64,000 bases of DNA from Eriocheir sinensis (GCF_024679095.1 NC_066509.1:20698811-20762810), one strand, 5' to 3'. Counted from the stretch's first letter, positions 31,501-49,766 are shown. Numbers and translations are program-made. Notes: a model not told the origin generated them from the sequence alone.

Positions 31501-34500
31501 TTTTTTATTGATATTTTGTTTATTTATTTTGACGCGAATTCACATTTTTTAATGTGTATTGTGTATATATATTTTTATACGTATTTACGTCATTTCATGT
31601 GTATTTTGTATATATATTTCTATAGAAATATATGTTATTTTATGTGTATTCGTATATATATTTTGAAACAAATATACATTGTTTTATGTGCATTTTGCAT
31701 ATTTTTTCAATATAAATTTACCTTATTGTACGTGCATTTTGTATATTAATTTTAATACAAATTTAATTATTCTATGTGTATTTTTGTATATGTATTTTCA
31801 TAAAAAAATGCTTTATTTTATGGGTATTTTGCATCTTTATTTTCATACAAATTTACATTATTTTATTTATATTCTGTGTATTTATTTTGATACGATTTTA
31901 CATTATTCTATGTATATTATGTATATATATTTCATACAAATGAACGTTATTTTATGTGAATTTGTTTTCATTTCATACAAATTTACATTATTTTATGTGT
32001 ATTTTGTACATGTATTTAAATACAAATTTAACTAATTATATGTGTATTATGTATATCTATTTTCATTCAAATTGAAATTAATTTTGTGTATTTTAGTATA
32101 TATTTTTATTCAAATTTTCGTAATTTTATGTGAATTTTGTATATTTATTTTCCTACAAATATACGTTCTTTTATCGGAATTTTGTTTATTTTGATACGAG
32201 TTTTCATAATTTTAGGTGTATTTGATATATATATTTTTATACTTATTTACATAATTTTATATGTATTTTGAATATATATTTTCATAGAAATTTACCCTAT
32301 TTTATGTGTATTCGTATATATATTTCGATACAAATTTACATTATTTATGTGTATTTCGCATATCTATTTCAATTCAAATTTTCTTTATTGTATGTGCCTT
32401 TTGTATATTTATTTTGATGCAAATTTAATTATTTTATGTGTATTTTTGTATATATATATTTTAAACAAATATGCGTTATTATATGGGTATTTTGCATCTT
32501 TATTTTCATACAAATTTACATTATTTTATTGATTGTCTGTTTATTTATTTTGATACGATTTTACGTTATTCTGTGTATTTTGTATATATATTTTTAAACA
32601 TATTTACATTATTTAATGTATATTTTGTACATATATTTTATGGAAATTTACGTTATCTTATGTGTAGTTGTTTATATATTTTCATACAAATTTACATTAT
32701 TTTATGTGTATTTTGTATATGTATTTCAAGAAAAATTTGCCTAATTTCATTTGTATTTTGCATATCTATTTTCAAACAAATTTAAATTATTTTTGTGTAT
32801 TTTTGTATTATTTTTATACAAATTTTTTTTTTATTTGTATTTTGCATATATATTTTCCTACACATATAGATTCTTTTAGAGGAAATTTTGTTTATTTATT
32901 TTGATACGAATTTATATTATTTTATGTGTATTTTGTATATATATTTTTCTATGTATTTACATTATTTTATGTGTATTTTGTATATATATTTTCATAAAAA
33001 TTTACGTAATTTTATTGTGTGTATTCGTATATATTTTCATAAAAATTTTCATTATTTTATGTGTTTTTTGCATATTTATTTCAATAAAAATCTACCTTAT
33101 TGTATGTGTATTTTGTATATTTATTTTAATACAAATTTAATTATTTTATGTATTTTTGTATATATATTTTTTTTAAATATAAGATATTTTATGGGTAATT
33201 TGCATCTTTAATATACTTTGTATATATATTTTTATACGCTCTTACATTATTTAATATTTATTTTGAATACAATTTTTTATACAAATTCATGGTATTTTAT
33301 GTGTATTTGTATATATATTTTCATATAAATTTACATTATTGTATGTGTATTTTGTAGATATATTTTATTACAAATCTACCTTATTTTATGTTTATTTTAT
33401 ATGTGTTTTTTATATATTTATATTTATCCAAATACACATTCTTTTATTGGTATTTTGTTTATTTAATGTATAAGTACATTATACGTATTTACATTATTTA
33501 ATGTGTATTTTGTTTATATATTTTTATACAAATTTACGTTATTATATGTGTATTTGAATATATATTTTGATACAAATTTACATTATTTTATGTATTTTCT
33601 ATATTTATTTCAATTCAAATTTAGCTTATTTTATGTGTCTTTTGTATATCTATTTTCATACAAATTTAATTATTTTTGTTTATTTTTGTATATAGTTTTA
33701 TACAATTTTACGTTATTTTATGTGTATTTTGTATATTTATATTTATACAAGTAAACATTCTTTTATTGGCATTTAGTTTATTTATTTTGATACGAATTTA
33801 CATTATTTTATGTGTATTTTGTATACATTTTCTTATACGTATTTACTTCATTTTATGTGTATTTTGTATATATATTTTATAGAAATCTACGTTATTTTAT
33901 GAGTATTCGTATGTATATTTTGAAACAAATTTACATTGTTTTATATGTATTTTGCATATCTATTTCAATACAAATTTACCTTATTGTATGTGCATTTTGT
34001 ATATTTATTGTAATACAAATTTAAATATCTTATGTGCATTTTGGTATATATATTTTCATAAAAAATGCGTTGTTTTATGGGTATTTCTTTATTTTCATAC
34101 AAATTTACATTATTTTATTAATATTCTGTGTATTTATTTTGATACTATTTTACTTTATTCTATTTGTGTTTTGTATATATTTTTTTATTCATATTTACAT
34201 TATTTAATGTGTATTTTCTATATATATTTCATACAAATTTTCGTTATTTTAAGTGTATTTATATATTTTTATTCAAATTTACATTATTTTATGTGTATTT
34301 TGTATATGTATTTCAATAGAAATTTACCTAATTTCATGTGTATTTTGTATATATATTATACAAATTTAAATTATTTTTTGGGTATTTTTGTATAGAGTTT
34401 TATTCAAATTTACAATATTTTATGTGTATTTTGTATATCTATTTTCATACAAATACACATTCTTTTATTGATATTTTGTTTATTTATTTTGATGCAAATT

Positions 34501-35270
34501 TACATTATTTAATGTGTATTGTGTATATATATATTTTTATACGTATTTACGTCATTTCATGTGTATTTTGTATATATATTTCTATAGAAATATACGTTAT
34601 TTTATGATTATTCGTATATATATTTTGAAACAAATATACATTGTTTTATGTGCATTTTGCATATTTTTTCAATACAAATTTACCTTATTGTACGTGCATT
34701 TTGTATATTAATTTTAATACAAATTTAGCTATTTTATGTGTATTTTTGTATATGTATTTTTATAAAAATATGCTTTATTTTATGGGTATTTTGCATCTTT
34801 ATTTTCATACAAAATTACATTATTTTATTCATATTCTTTGTATTTATTTTGATACGATTTTACATTATTCTATGTATATTTTGTATATCTATTTTATACC
34901 AATGTACGTTATTTTATGTAAATTTGTTTTCATTTCATACAAATTTACATTATTTTAAGTGAATTTTGTACATGTATTTAAATACAAATTTAACTAATTA
35001 TATGTGTATTTTGTATATCTATTTTCATACAAATTGAAATTAATTTTGTGTATTTTTGTATATATTTTTATTCAAATTTTCGTAATTTTATGTGTTTTTT
35101 GTATATTTATTTTCCTACAAATATACGTTCTTTTATCGGAATTTTATTTATTTATTTTGATACGAATTTTCATTTTTTTTAGGAGTATATGATATATATC
35201 TTTTTATACTTATTTACATAATTTTATATGTATTTTGAATATATATTTTCATAGAAATCTACTCTATATG
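28598..35270 (+). repeat. longest single-orientation satellite block
   Basis: About 6.7 kb stays in the T-rich orientation, although abrupt phase jumps in the monomer order (about 29667, 30215, 33210 and 33480) show that it is a mosaic of joined segments. Marker monomers lie at about 29356, 31493, 33435, 33755 and 34456. The first 1.07 kb is the copy of 7841-8908. Confidence 0.85.
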
Positions 35271-38200
35271 TATATGTATAGAAAATACACATGAAATAAT
35301 CTAAATTCGTATCGAAATAAATGAACAAAATACCGATAAAATAATGTAATTTTGAATGAAAATATATATAGAAAATACACATAAAATAACGTAAATACAA
35401 ATAAATATATACACATAAAATTATTTGAATTTGAATGTAAATAGATATAAAAATAAACTTAAAATAAGGCAAATATATAATGAAATATATATACAAAATA
35501 CACATAAAATAATGTAGATTTGTTTCAAAATATATATACGAATACACATAAAATAACGTAGATTTCTATAGAAATATATATACAAAATATACATGAAATG
35601 TTGTAAATACGTATAAAAATATATATACTAAATACACATTAAATAATGTAAATTCGTGTCAAAATAAATAATTAAAATATCAATAAAAGAATGTGTATTT
35701 GTATGAAAATACATATACAAAATACACATAAAATAACGTAAATTTGTATAAAACTATATATAAAAATACACAAAAATAAGTTAAATTTGTATGAAAATAA
35801 ATATACAAAATACACATAAAATTAGGTAAATTTGTAAAGAAATACATATACAAAATACACAAAATAATGTAAATTTGAATGGAAATATATAAACAAATAC
35901 ACTTAAATTAACATAAATTTGTATAAAATATATATAAAAAATACTCATTAAATAAACAAAATACCAATAAAAGAAAGTTTATTTGGATAAATATAAATAT
36001 TCAAAATACACATATAAAATAAACATAAAATAAGGTAGATTTGTAATAAAATATATGTACAAAATACACATACAATAATGTAAATTTATATGAAAATATA
36101 TATACAAATACACATAAAATACCATGAATTTGTATAAAAAATTATATTTAAAATAAATATTAAATAATGTAAGAGCGTGTAAAAATATATATACAAAGTA
36201 CATATAAAATGAAAATTAAGATACAAAATACCTATAAAATAACGCATTTTTTTTTTAAATTATTGATACCAAAATACTCATAAAATATTTGAACTTGTAT
36301 TAAAATAAATATACAAAATGCACATACAATATGGTAAATTTGTATTGAAATAGATATGGAAAATACATATAAAATAATGTAAATTTGTTTCAAAATATAT
36401 ATACGAATACACATAAAATAACGTAGATTTCTATAAAAATACATATACAAAATACACATAAAATTAAGTAAATACGTTTAAAAAAATGTATACAAAATAC
36501 ACATAAAATAATGTAAATTCGTATATATGTAAATAAACAATATACCAATAAAAGAATGTGTATTTGTATAAATATAAATATACAAAATGCACATAAAATA
36601 ACGTAAATTTATATAAAATATATACATAAAATAACGCAAATTTCTATAAAAATATATGTACAAAAATGAACATTAGATAAATTTGCATAAAAATATATAT
36701 ACAAAACACACATTAGATAATGTAAATGAGTATAAAAATATGTATACAAAATACCTATGAAATAATCTAAATTCGTATCGAATTAAATTAAGAAATACTA
36801 ATAAAATAATGTAATTTTGGATGAAAATATATATGCAAAATACACATAAAATAACCTAAATACAAATACAAATATACACATAAAATAATTTAAAATTGAA
36901 TGAAATAAATATACAAACTAAAAATAAAATAAGGTAAATTTGTAATGAAATATATGAAAAAATACACATAAAATAATATAAATTTGTATGAAAATATATA
37001 TACAAATACACATTAAATAACATGAATTTGTATAAAATTTGTATCAAAATATATACTTATACACACAATAAAATAACGTAATTTTTTTATGAAAATGTAT
37101 ATACAAAAAAACAAAATAATTTAAATACGTAGAAAAATATATATACAAAAAACACATAAAATAGTGTAAATATGTATGAAAATATATAAACAAATACACA
37201 TAAAATAATGTAAATTTGGATAAAAAATATATACAAAATTAACATTAAATAATGTAAATATATATATAAAAAAATATATACAAAAAACACATAAAATAAT
37301 GTTGAATCGTATCAAAATAAATAAAGAGAATATCAATAAAATAATGTAAATTTGTATGAAAATAAAGATGCAAAATATCCATATAATAACGCATATTTGC
37401 ATAAAAATATATATGCAAAAATACATATAAAATTATTAAATTTGTATTAAAATAAATATACAAAATGCACGTACAATAAAGTAAATTTGTATTGAAATAG
37501 ATATGCAAAATACACATTAATAATGTAAATTTGTATCAAAATATATTTACGAATACTCATAAAATAGAGTAAATTTCTATGAAAATATACATACAAAATA
37601 GATATACAAAATACACATATAACTAGTTAAATTTATATTTAAATACATGTACAAAAAACACATAAAATAATGTAGATTTGTATGAAATGAAAACAAATAC
37701 ATTTTACATAAAATATATATACAAAATACACATAGAATAATGTAAAATCATATCAAAATAAATACACAGAATATCAATAAGATAATGTAAATTTGTATGA
37801 AAATAAAGATGCAAAATACCCATAAAATAAAGCATATTTTTATAAAAATACATATACAAAAATACACATAGATTAATCAAATTTGTATTAAAATTAATAT
37901 ACAAAATGCACATACAATAAGGTAGATTTGTATTAAAAAAATATGCAAAATACACATAAAACAATGTAAATTTGTTTCAAAATATATATACGAATACACA
38001 TAAAATAACGCAGATTTCTATAGAAATATATATACAAAATACACTTGAAATAATGTAAATACGTATAAAAATATATATACAAAATACACATTAAATAATG
38101 TTAATTCGTGTCAAAATAAATGAACAAAATATCATGAAAAGAATGTGTATTTGTATGAAAATAGATATACAAAATACACATAAAATAACCTAAATTTGTA

Positions 38201-38537
38201 TAAAACTATATACAAAAATACAGAAAAATAATTTAAACTTGTATGAAAATAAATATACAAAAAACATATAAAATTAGGTAAATTTGTATTGAAATACATA
38301 TACAAAATACACATAAAATAATTTAAATTTGAATGAAAATATATAAACATATAGACTTAAAATAACGTAAATTTGTATCAAATATATATACAAAAAATAC
38401 ATTAAATAATGTAAATATGTATAAAAAAATATATACAAAACACAAATAAAATAATGTAAAATCGTATCAAAATGAATACAGAAAATATTAATAAAATAAT
38501 GTAAATTTGTATGAAAATTAAGATTCAAATACCCATG
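35271..38537 (-). repeat. satellite block, A-rich strand up
   Basis: About 3.3 kb. The left limit is at about 35265-35280, where ctactctatatgtatatgta joins gaaaatacacatgaaat. The section 37400-38370 resembles 6040-6990 in the same orientation, including the rarely seen acatgtacaaaaaacac word. Confidence 0.8.
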
Positions 38538-39850
38538 TCATGTGTATTCGTATATATATTTTGAAACAAATTTACATTGTTTATATGTATTTTCCATATC
38601 TATTTTTGTGTATTCTGTATTTATTTTTGTTATACATAGAATAATGTAAAATCGTATCAAAATAAGTACACAGAATATCAATAAAATAATTTAAATTTGT
38701 ATGAAAAAAAAGATGCAAAATACCCATAAGATAAAGCATATTTCTTTTTAAAAATACATAAATTATAATTAAATTATAATTAAATTTGTATTAAAATTAA
38801 TATACAAAATGCACACATACAATAAGGTAAATTTGTTTTGAAAAAAAACGCAAAATACAAATAAAACATTGTAAATTTGTTTCAAAATATATATACAAAT
38901 ACACATAAAATAACGTAGATTTCTATAGAAATATATATACAAAATACACATGAAATTATGTAAATATGTATAAAAATATATATATAAAATACAAATTAAA
39001 TAATGTAAATTCGTGTCAAAATAAATAAACAAAATATCATGAAAAGAATGTGTATATGTCTGAAAATAAATAATAGATTATAAATTTGTATGAAATATAT
39101 ATGAAAGATATACATTAAATAATGTAAATATGTATAAAAAAATATATACAAAAAACAAATAGAATAATGTAAGATCGTATCAAAATAAATACACCATGTC
39201 ATGTGTATTCGTATATATATTTTGAAACAAATTTACATTGTTTATATGTATTTTGCATATCTATTTTTGTGTATTCTGTATTTATATTTGTTATACATAG
39301 AATAATGTAAAATCGTATCAAAATAAGTACACAGAATATCAATAAAATAATTTAAATTTGTATGAAAACAAAGATGCAAAATACCCATAAGATAAAGCAT
39401 ATTTTTTTTAAAAAATACATATACAAAAATACACATAGAATAATTAAATTTGTATTAAAATTAATATACAAAATGCACACATACAATAAGGTAAATTTGT
39501 TTTGAAAAAAACGCAAAATACAAATAAAACATTGTAAATTTGTTTCAAAATATATATACGAATACACATAAAATAACGTAGATTTCTATAGAAATATATA
39601 TACAAAATACACATGAAATTATGTAAATACGTATAAAAATATATATATATAAAATACAAATTAAGTAATGTAAATTCGTGTCAAAATAAATAAATAAAAT
39701 ATCATGAAAAGAATGTGTATTTGTATGAAAATAAATAATAGATAATAAATTTGTATGAAATATATATGCAAGATATACGTTAAATAATGTAAATATGTAT
39801 AAAAAAAATATATAGAAAAAACAAATAGAATAATGTAAGATCGTATCAAA
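38533..39850. repeat. 660-bp compound unit, tandemly duplicated, with a short inversion
   Basis: The word ccatgtcatgtgtattcg occurs at 38533 and again at 39193, a shift of 660 bp, and the sequence after each is nearly the same. Each copy starts with about 100 bp in T-rich orientation (38538-38635 and 39198-39297), switches at the reverse complement of the atgtataacaaaaataaata junction, and then runs about 560 bp in A-rich orientation. The second copy fades after about 39850. Confidence 0.85.
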
Positions 39851-41167
39851 ATAAATACAACGAATATTAATAAAAGAATGTAAATTTGTATGAAAATAAA
39901 GATGCAAAATTCCATCAAATAGCGCATTTCTTATAAAAATATATATACCAAAATACACATAAAATATTTAAATTTGTATTGAAATAAATGTACAAAATGC
40001 ACATACAATAAGGTAAACTTCTATTGAAAGAGATATGCAAAAATACATATAAAACAAAGTAAATTTGTTTCAAAATATATATACGAATACACATAAAATA
40101 ACGTAGATCTCTATAAAAATATATATACAAAATACACATAAAATTAGGTAAATTTGTAATGAAATATATGTACAAAATACACATAAAATAATGTAAATTT
40201 ATGTGAAAATATATATACAAATACACATAAAATACCATGAATTTGTATAAAATTATATATTCAAAATAAATATTAAATAATGTAAATGCGTATAAAAATA
40301 TATATAAAAAGTACATATAAAATAATGTAAACTCGTATCAATATAAATCAACAAAATACCAATAAAATAATATATATTTGATTGAAATTAGATTTACAAA
40401 ATACACATAACATAACTAAAATTTGTATTGAAATATATACAAAAATACATAAAAATAATTTGAGTTTGTATGAAAATAGATATTCAATATGCACATAAAA
40501 ATAGGTAAATTTCTTTTGAAATATATATACAAAATACCCATAAAATATTGTAAATTTGTGTCAGAATATATAAACAAATGCACATAAAATAACATAAATT
40601 TATTTGAAAAATATATACAAAATACACATAGAATAATGTCAAATCGTATCAAAATGAATGAGCAGAATATCAATAAAATAACGTAAATTTGTATGAAAAT
40701 AAAGATGCAAAATACCCATAAAATAAAGCATATTTTTATAAAAATACATATACAAAAATACACATAGAATAATTAAATTTGTATTAAAATTAATATACAA
40801 AATGCATATACAATAAGGTAAATTTGTATTGAAAAAATATGCAAAATACACATAAAAGTGTAAATTTGTTTAAAAATCGATATACGAATACACATAATAT
40901 AACGTAGATTTCTATAGAAAGATATATACAAAATACACATGAAATGATGTAAATACGTATAAAAATATATATACAAAATACACATTAAATAATTTAAATT
41001 CTCGTCAAAATAAATAAACAAAATATCAATAAAAGAATGTGTATTTGTATGAAAATAGATATACAAAATACTCATAAAATACCCTAAGTTTGTATAAAAC
41101 TTTATAAAAAATACACAAAAATAATTTAAATTTGTATGAAAATAAATATACAAAATACACATAAAAT
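39298..41167 (-). repeat. satellite block, A-rich; inverted copy of 9121-11143
   Basis: Read in reverse complement, it follows the 9121-11143 series and ends at the same switch (ttattttgtatatctatttt here, against aaaatagatatacaaaataa near 9110). Its first ~550 bp also belong to the 660-bp duplication. Confidence 0.8.
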
Positions 41168-41300
41168 TATTTTGTATATCTATTTTATACAAATGTACGT
41201 TATTTTATGTGAATTTGTTTTCATTTCATACAAATTTACATTATTTTATGTGTATTTTGTACATGTATCTAAATACAAATTTAACTAATTACATATTTTT
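41168..41300 (+). repeat. short inverted satellite block
   Basis: About 130 bp in T-rich orientation that matches the reverse complement of 8990-9120. It is followed near 41300 by tttttattacatatac and a return to the A-rich orientation. Confidence 0.75.
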
Positions 41301-42515
<1,215 letters not shown>

Positions 42516-45490
42516 TTTGTATAAATATAAATATACAAAATGCACATAAAATAAGGTAAATTTATATAAAATAATATACAAAGATAAACATAAGTAATTA
42601 AATTTGTATGAAAATAGATATACAAAATAAACACAAAATTAGCTTAATTTGAATTGAAATATATGTACAAAATACATAAAATAAAGTAAATTTGTATCAA
42701 AATATTTTTACAAATACTCATATAAATACGTAAATTTTATATAAAAATATATAAACAAAATACTCATTAAATAAAGTAATTACGTATAACAAAATATATA
42801 CAAAATACACATATAATAATGTAATTCGTATCAAAATAAATAAACAAAATACCAATAAAATAATATAAATTTTCATGAGAAAACATATACAAAATTCACA
42901 TAAAATAAATAAATTTCTATAAAAATATATGTAAAAAAATGCACATAAAATAAATTTGCATTAAAAAATATATGCAAAACAAACATTACATAATGTAAAT
43001 GAGTATAAACGTATGTATGCAAAATACCTATGAAAAATCTAAATTCGTATCGAGTTAAATAAAGAAAATACCAATAAAATAATGTAATTTTGGTTGAAAA
43101 TATATATAGTAAATACACATAAAATTACGTAAATACAAAAACAAATATAAACATAAATTAATTTAAAATTGAATGAAATATAGAAAATATTCAAAAAATA
43201 AGGTAAATTTGTAATGAAAAATATGTAAAAATACACGTAAAATAATATAAATTTGTATGAAAATATATATACAAATACACATAAAATAACATGAATTTGT
43301 ATAAAATTTTTATCAAAATAAATAGGAATACACACAATAAAATAATGTAAATTTTTATTAAAATATATATACAAAATACACATAAAATAATGTAAATACG
43401 TAGAAAAATATATATACAAAATACACATAAAATAATGTAAACTCGTATCAAAATAAATAAACAAAACTATAATAAAAGATTGTATATTTGTAGGAAAATA
43501 TATATACAAAATACAAATAAAATAACTAAATTTTGTATAAAAATAAATACAAAAATACACAAAAATAATTTAAATTTCTTTGAAAATAGATATGCAAAAT
43601 ACACATAAAGTTAGGCAAATTTGTATTGAAATACATATACAAATACACATAAAATAATGTAAATTTGTATGAAAATATATAAACAAATACACATAAAATA
43701 ACGTAAATTTGGATAAAATATATATACAAAATATACATTAAATAATGTAAATATGTATAAAAATATATATACAAAATACATAGAATAATATTAAATCGTA
43801 TCAAAATAAATAAACAGAATATCAATAAAATAATTTAAATTTGTATGAAAATAAAGATGCAAAATACCCATATAATAACGCATATATGCATAAAAATATA
43901 TAAACAAAAATACACATGAAATAATTAAATTTGTATTGAAATAAATATACAAAATGCATATACAAAAAAGTAAATTTGTATTGAAATACATATGCAAAAT
44001 ACACATCAATAATGTAAATTTGTATCAAAATATATATACGAATACACATAAAATAGAGTAAATTTCTATGAAAATATACATACAAAATACATATAAAATG
44101 ATGTAAATAGTATAAAAATATATATACCAAATACACCTAAAATAATGTAAATTCGAATCAAAATAAACAAACAAAATTCCGATAAAAGAACGTATATTTG
44201 TAGGAAAATAAATATACAAAATACACATAAAATAACGAAAATTTATATAAAAATATATACAAAAAAAAACAAAAATAATTTCAATTTTTATGAAAATTGA
44301 TATACAAAATACACATATAATTAGTTAAATTTGTACAAATTTGTACATGTACAAAATACACATAAAATAATGAAAATTTGTATGAAATGAAAACAAATAC
44401 ACATAAAATAACGTACATTTGTATTAAATATATATACAAAATACACATAGAAAATAATATAAAATCGTATCAAAAAATACACAAAATATCAATAAAATAA
44501 TGTAAATTTGTATGAAAATAAAGATGCAAAATACCAATAAAATAAAGCATATTTTTATAAAAATACATATACATAAATACACATTCAATAATTAAATTTG
44601 TAGTAAAATTAATATACAAAATGCACATACAATAAGGTAAATTTTTATTAAAAAAATATGCAAAATACACATTAAACAATGTAAATTTGTTTCAAAATAT
44701 ATATACGAATACACAAAAAATAACGCAGATTTCTATAGAAATATATATACAAAATACACTTAAGATGCTGTAAATACGTATAAAAATATATATACAAAAT
44801 AGACTTTAAATAATGTAAATTCGTGTCAAAATAAATAAACAAAACATCAATAAAAGAATGTGTATTTGTATGAAAATAAATATACAAAATACACATAAAA
44901 TAACGTAAATTTGTATAAAATATATATACAAAATACACATTAAGTAATGTAAATATGTATAAAAAATATATATACAAAACCCAAATAGAATAATGTAAAA
45001 TCGTAACAAAATAAATACACAGAATATTAATAAAATAATGTAAATTTGTATGAAAATAAAGGAGCAAAATACCCATAAAATAACGAATTTTTTTTTAAAT
45101 ATATATACCAAAATACATATAAATATTTTAAATTTGTATTAAAATAATTATACAAAATGCACATACAATAGGGTAAATTTATATTGAAATAGATATGCAA
45201 AATACATATAAAACAATGTAAAATTTGTTTCAAAATATATATACGAATACACATAAAATAACGTAGATTTCTATAAAAATATATATACAAAATACACATA
45301 AAATGAAGTAAATACGTATAAAAAAATGTATACAAAATACACATAAAATAATGTAAATTCGTATCAAAATAAATAAACAAAATACCAATAAAAAAATGTG
45401 TATTTGTATAAAAATAAATATACAAAATACACATAAAATATCGTAAATTTATATAAAACTATATACAAAAATACACAAAAGTAGTTAAAT
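42516..45490 (-). repeat. satellite block, A-rich strand up
   Basis: About 3 kb. The left half has more divergent monomers (for example about 42730-43200) than the right half. Reverse markers lie at about 44850 and 45393, and the switch at about 45490 reads tagttaaat then tgtgtgtatttt. Confidence 0.8.
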
Positions 45491-47484
45491 TGTGTGTATT
45501 TTGTACATATTTTTTATACGTATTTACATTACTTAATGTGTATTTTGTTTATATATTTTTAAACAAATCTGCGTTATTATATGTATATGTAAAAATATTT
45601 TGATACCGATTTACATTATTTTATGAATTTTGTATGTATATTTCAATTCAAATCTAGCTTATTTTAGCTGTATATTGTATATATATTTTCATACAAATTT
45701 AATTACTTCTGTGTATTTTTGTATATAGTTTTATACAAATTTACGATATTTTATGTGTATTTTGTATATTTATATTTATACAAATACACATTCTTTTACT
45801 GGTATTTTGTTTATTTATTTTGATACGATTTTTATTCGTATTTACTTCATTTTATGTGTATTTTGTATATATTTTTATAGAAATCTACGTTATTTTATGT
45901 GTATTCGTATATATATTTTGAAACAAATTTACATTGTTTTATATGTATTTTGCATATCTTTTTCAATGCAAAGTTACCTTATAGTATGTGCATTTTTTAT
46001 ATTTATTTTGATATGAATTTTAATATTTTATGTGTATTTTGGTATATATATTTTTATAAAAAAATGCGTTATTTTATGGCTATTTTGCATCTTTATTTTC
46101 ATACAAATTTACATTATTTTATTAATATTCTGTGTATATATTTTGATACGATTTTACATTATTCTATTTGTGTTTTTTATATATTTTTTTATACATAGTT
46201 ACATTATTTAATGTGTATTTTGTATATATATTTGATACAAATTTACGTTATTTTAAGTGTATATGTTTATATATTTTCATTCAAATTTCCATTATTTTAT
46301 GTGTATTTTTGTATATCGTTTTATACAAAAACGTTATTTTATGAGTATTTTGTATATCTATTTTCATACAAATACATATTCTTTTATTGATATTTTGTTT
46401 ATTTATTTTGACGCGAATTTAAATTATTTAATGTGTATTTTGTATATATATTTTTATACGTATTTACATCATTTCATGTGTATTTTGTATACATATTTCT
46501 ATTGAAATCTACGTTATTTTATGTGTATTCGTATATAGATTTTTAAACAAATTTACACTTATATGTGTATTTTGCATATTTTTTCAATACAAATTTACCT
46601 TATTGTATACATTTTGTATATTAATTTAAAAACAAATTTAATTTTTCTATGTGTATTTTTGTATATGTTTTTTTATAAAAATATGCTTTATTTTATGGGT
46701 ATTTTGCATCTTTATTTTCATACAAATCTACGTTATTTTATTGATATTCTGCTCATTCATTTTGATACGATTTGACATTATTCTATGTGTATTTTGTATG
46801 TATTTTTCATACAAATTTACGTTATTTTATGTGTATTTGTTTATATATTTTGACACAAATTTACAAAATTTTATGGGTATTTTGTATATATATTTCAAAA
46901 GAAATTTACCTAGTTTTATGTGTATTTTGAATATCTATTTTCATACAAACTCAAATTATTTTTATGTATTTTTGTATATATTTCAATACAAATTTTAGTT
47001 ATGTTATATGTATTTTGTAAATCTATTTTCATTCAAATATATATTATTTTATTGGTATTTTGTTGATTTATATTGATAAGAATTTACATTATTTTATATG
47101 TACTTTGTATATATATTTTTATACGCATTTACATTATTTAATATTTATTTTGAATATATAATTTTATACAAATTCATGGTATTTTATGTGTATTTGTATA
47201 TATATTTTCATATAAATTTACATTATTTTATGTGTATTTTGTACATATTTCATTACAAATTTAACTTATTTTATTTTTATTTTGTATGTGTAATTTGTAC
47301 ATTTATATTTATACAAATACAAATTCTTTTATTGGTATTTTGTTTATTTATTTTGATTCGAACTTACATTAGTTTATGTGTATTTTGTTTACATTTTATT
47401 ATACGTATTTACTTAATTTTATGTGTATTTTGTATATATTTTTTTATAGAAATCTACGTTATTTTATGTGTATTCGTATATATA
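45491..47484 (+). repeat. satellite block, T-rich strand up
   Basis: The marker occurs at about 45788 and, as acatattctttta, at about 46376. The part from about 46340 on follows the same series as 9200-10350. The block ends where gtattcgtatatata joins atttgtataaaactatatac. Confidence 0.8.
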
Positions 47485-48028
47485 ATTTGTATAAAACTAT
47501 ATACAAAAATACACAAAATAATTTAAATTTGTTTGATAAAATATACAAAATACACGTAAATGTAAATTTGTATTGAAATACATATACAAAATACACATTA
47601 AATAATGTAAATTTGAATGAAAATATATAAACAAACACACTTAAAATAACGGAAATTTGTATAAAATATATTTGCAAGATACACATTCAATAATATAAAT
47701 GTGTATAAAAAATATATATACAAAAAACAAATAGAATAATGTAAAATCGTATCAAAATAAATACACAGAATATCAATAAAATAATGTAAATTTGCATGAA
47801 AATAAAGATTCGCATTTTTTAATGTATATTTTATATATATAACATACACATAAAATATTTAAATTTGTATTGAAATAAATCTACAAAATGCATATACAGT
47901 AAGGTAAATTTGTATTGAAAGAGATATTCAAAAATACATATAAAACAATGTAAATTTGTTTCAAAATATATATACGAATACACATAAAATAAAGTAGATT
48001 TCTATAGAAATATATATACAAAATACAT

Positions 48029-48210
<182 letters not shown>

Positions 48211-49717
48211 CATATTAAATTGTAAATGTATTGTCCAAAATAAATAATAAAAAAACAAAATATCATGAAAGAATGTGTATTTCTATATATATAGGATAAT
48301 AAATTTGTATAAAATATATATGCAATATACACATTAAATAATGTAAATATGTATAAAAAAAATATAGAAACAAATTTATAATGTAAAATTTGTATCAAAA
48401 TATATACATTCAAATATTAATAAAATAATGTAAATTTGTATATAAAAATACAAATTTACAAAATTTTATGCGCATTCATACAAAATATATATACAAATAT
48501 ATACTAAAATACACATAAAATATTTAAATTTGTATTGATATATATATGCAAATATACAATGAGGTAAATTTGTATTGAAAGAGATATGCAAAAAAACATA
48601 TAAAACAATGTAAATTTGTTTCAAAATATATATAAGAATACAAATAAAATAAGGTAGATTTCTATAAATATATATATACAAAATACACACAAAATGAAGT
48701 AAATACGTATAAAAAATGTATACAAAATACACATAAAATAATGTAAATTCGTATCAAAATAAATAAACAAAATACTAATTAAAAGTATGTGTATTTGTAT
48801 AAATATAGACATACAAATTACACATAAAATAACGTAAATTTGTATAAACTATATACAAAAATACACAAAAGTAATTAAATTTGTATGAAAATAGATATAC
48901 AAAATACTCATAAAATAAGCTAAATTTGAATGGAAAGATATATACAAAATACATCAAATAATGAAAATTTGCATCAAAATTTTATACAAATACATATAAT
49001 AACGTAAATTTTATAAAAAATATATACAAAATACACATAAAATAATGTAAATACGTGAAAAATATGTAAACAAAATACTATTAGAAAAATGTGTATTTGT
49101 ATAAATGTAAATAAACAAAATACATAAAATAATGTATATTTATATAAATTATATACAAAAATACACAGAAGTAATTAAATTTTATGAAAATAGATATACA
49201 AAATAAACACAAAATAAAATAAATTTGAATTGAATATATATACAAATACATAAAATTAATTAAATTTATCAAAAATTTTATGAATACACATATAATAACG
49301 TAAATATGTATAAAAATATAAACAAAATACACATTAAATAATGTAAATATATATAAAAAAAAATATGTACAAAATACATATAATAAGTAAATTTGTATTA
49401 AAATATATAAACAAAATGTACATTAAATAATATAAATTTGTATGAAAATATATAAACAAACACACATAAAATATTGTAAATTTTTATAAAAATATATACA
49501 AAATACACATATAATAATGTAAATTTGTATAAAATATATATACAAAATACACATGAATAATATAAACTCGTATCAAAATAAATACAAAATATCAATAAAA
49601 CATTGTATATTTGTGAAATATATATACAAAATACAAATAAAATAACTCAAATTTGTATAAAATATAAATACAAAATCACAAAATAATTTAAATTTGTTTA
49701 AAAATAAATATGCAAAT

Positions 49718-49766
49718 ATATATATATATTGAGCAAATGTGTAGAAATACATATATATTTATATAT

